Below, piece by piece: positions 5,322 to 5,747 of a stretch of DNA of 5,747 bases (position 1 is the first letter of the stretch; every line of letters begins with the position of its first letter). Below the pieces are notes generated by a model, which worked only from the letters and a program-made list of their open reading frames with translations, did no database searches and was not told the origin of the DNA. The position numbers were made by a program, and so were the translations under genes. The DNA lies in NCBI GenBank assembly GCA_934667465.1, contig CAKUMG010000427.1, forward strand, positions 1-5,747, written 5' to 3'. Source of the DNA: an uncultured Actinoplanes sp. Lineage in GTDB: Bacteria; Actinomycetota; Actinomycetes; Mycobacteriales; Micromonosporaceae.

Positions 5322-5747
5322 TCACCAGCGGGGTGCGACGCCGTCCGCGTCGGGGTCCCCGCCGATCGCCTCGACGCCGAGCCAGTCGGCGCAGACGTCG
5401 GAGGTGGCGGGCTGCAGCGAGCCCGCGCGCGCGTCGCGGTAGAGGCGCTCCAGCGGGTGCCCGCGGCGCATCGCCGACGTGCCGGCCGCCTCGAGCATCG
5501 ACGCCGCGACCTCGGCTGCGGTCGTGCCGGCCAGCAGCTTCGCCCGCCAGACCCAGCGGGTGGTCTCCGCCTCGCCCGGCTCCTCGTCGACCCGCCGGGC
5601 GGCCTCCATGACGGCCAGGTGGGCTGCCGCGGCCGCGGCGTCGGCGCGCCCGATCCGGGCCCGCACGGCGGGCAGGTGGCCGAGCCCGCGGGTGTTCACG
5701 TGCTCGACGGCGGCGTCCACGGCGGCCCGGGCCACGCCGGCGTAGAC
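5322..5747 (-). CDS. Acyl-CoA dehydrogenase-like flavoprotein, C-terminal fragment
   Basis: The last 141 residues are inside the window; the frame is open to the right edge (VYAGVARAAVDAA...), so the N-terminal and central domains are missing from view. The visible part is the helical C-terminal domain of the acyl-CoA dehydrogenase superfamily: helices rich in Ala (ARIGRADAAAAAAHLAVMEAARR), a helix with AKLLAGTTAAEVAASMLEAAG, the motif HPLERLYRDARAGS and the tail LQPATSDVCADWLG. The tail matches acyl-CoA dehydrogenase-like proteins of Actinobacteria and lacks the IYEGT motif of classical fatty-acid dehydrogenases, so a monooxygenase-like or specialised oxidase role is possible. FAD dependence is inferred from family. 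Its stop is 88 bases before the PKS start on the same strand, suggesting one operon in which it may prepare the starter or modify the polyketide. Confidence 0.8.
   Translation of the reverse strand, partial: VYAGVARAAVDAAVEHVNTRGLGHLPAVRARIGRADAAAAAAHLAVMEAARRVDEEPGEAETTRWVWRAKLLAGTTAAEVAASMLEAAGTSAMRRGHPLERLYRDARAGSLQPATSDVCADWLGVEAIGGDPDADGVAPRW

Overview
The window is very GC-rich and its proteins are typical of a high-GC actinobacterium. The strongest lineage marker is an almost canonical mycobacterial-type CarD (161 residues, with the expected RNA-polymerase and DNA contact residues) directly upstream of ispD and ispF on the same strand, a neighbourhood common in Actinobacteria. The genus cannot be fixed from the sequence alone.

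Layout from left to right. (1) Positions 1-134, minus strand: the N-terminus of a tetratricopeptide-repeat protein cut by the window edge. (2) Positions 135-426: an intergenic stretch holding a long-range 10-bp inverted repeat whose arms each contain CATATG. (3) Positions 427-2232, minus strand: carD-ispD-ispF, transcribed in that order from a recognisable promoter at about 2260-2288. IspD and IspF catalyse two steps of the methylerythritol phosphate (MEP) isoprenoid pathway; CarD stabilises RNA polymerase open complexes. (4) Positions 2233-2567: a divergent intergenic region with several short palindromes and a perfect TTGACA hexamer. (5) Positions 2568-3329, plus strand: a single-pass membrane protein with a probable thioredoxin-like outer domain that has Cys-Asp-Cys where a CxxC would be expected. 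(6) Positions 3413-3868, minus strand: a small membrane-anchored or exported protein of unknown function, convergent with the previous gene across a GC-rich hairpin. (7) Positions 3869-4156: a GC-rich intergenic region with three degenerate repeats. (8) Positions 4157-5233, minus strand: a type III polyketide synthase with an intact Cys-His-Asn triad. (9) Positions 5322 to beyond the edge, minus strand: the C-terminal part of an acyl-CoA dehydrogenase-like flavoprotein, whose gene lies upstream of the synthase and is probably co-transcribed with it.

Functionally the window joins a housekeeping block (carD-ispD-ispF) to what looks like one end of a small specialised-metabolite locus (flavoprotein plus type III PKS) that continues beyond the right edge. 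The two proteins between them (2568-3329 and 3413-3868) are envelope proteins without a firm function. No mobile element, CRISPR array, tRNA or rRNA was found. The most noteworthy items are the type III PKS/flavoprotein pair, the CxC thioredoxin-like membrane protein next to carD, the degenerate repeats at 4004-4125, the CATATG inverted repeat at 342-399, and two genes whose -10-like hexamer sits exactly where a leaderless mRNA would need it.
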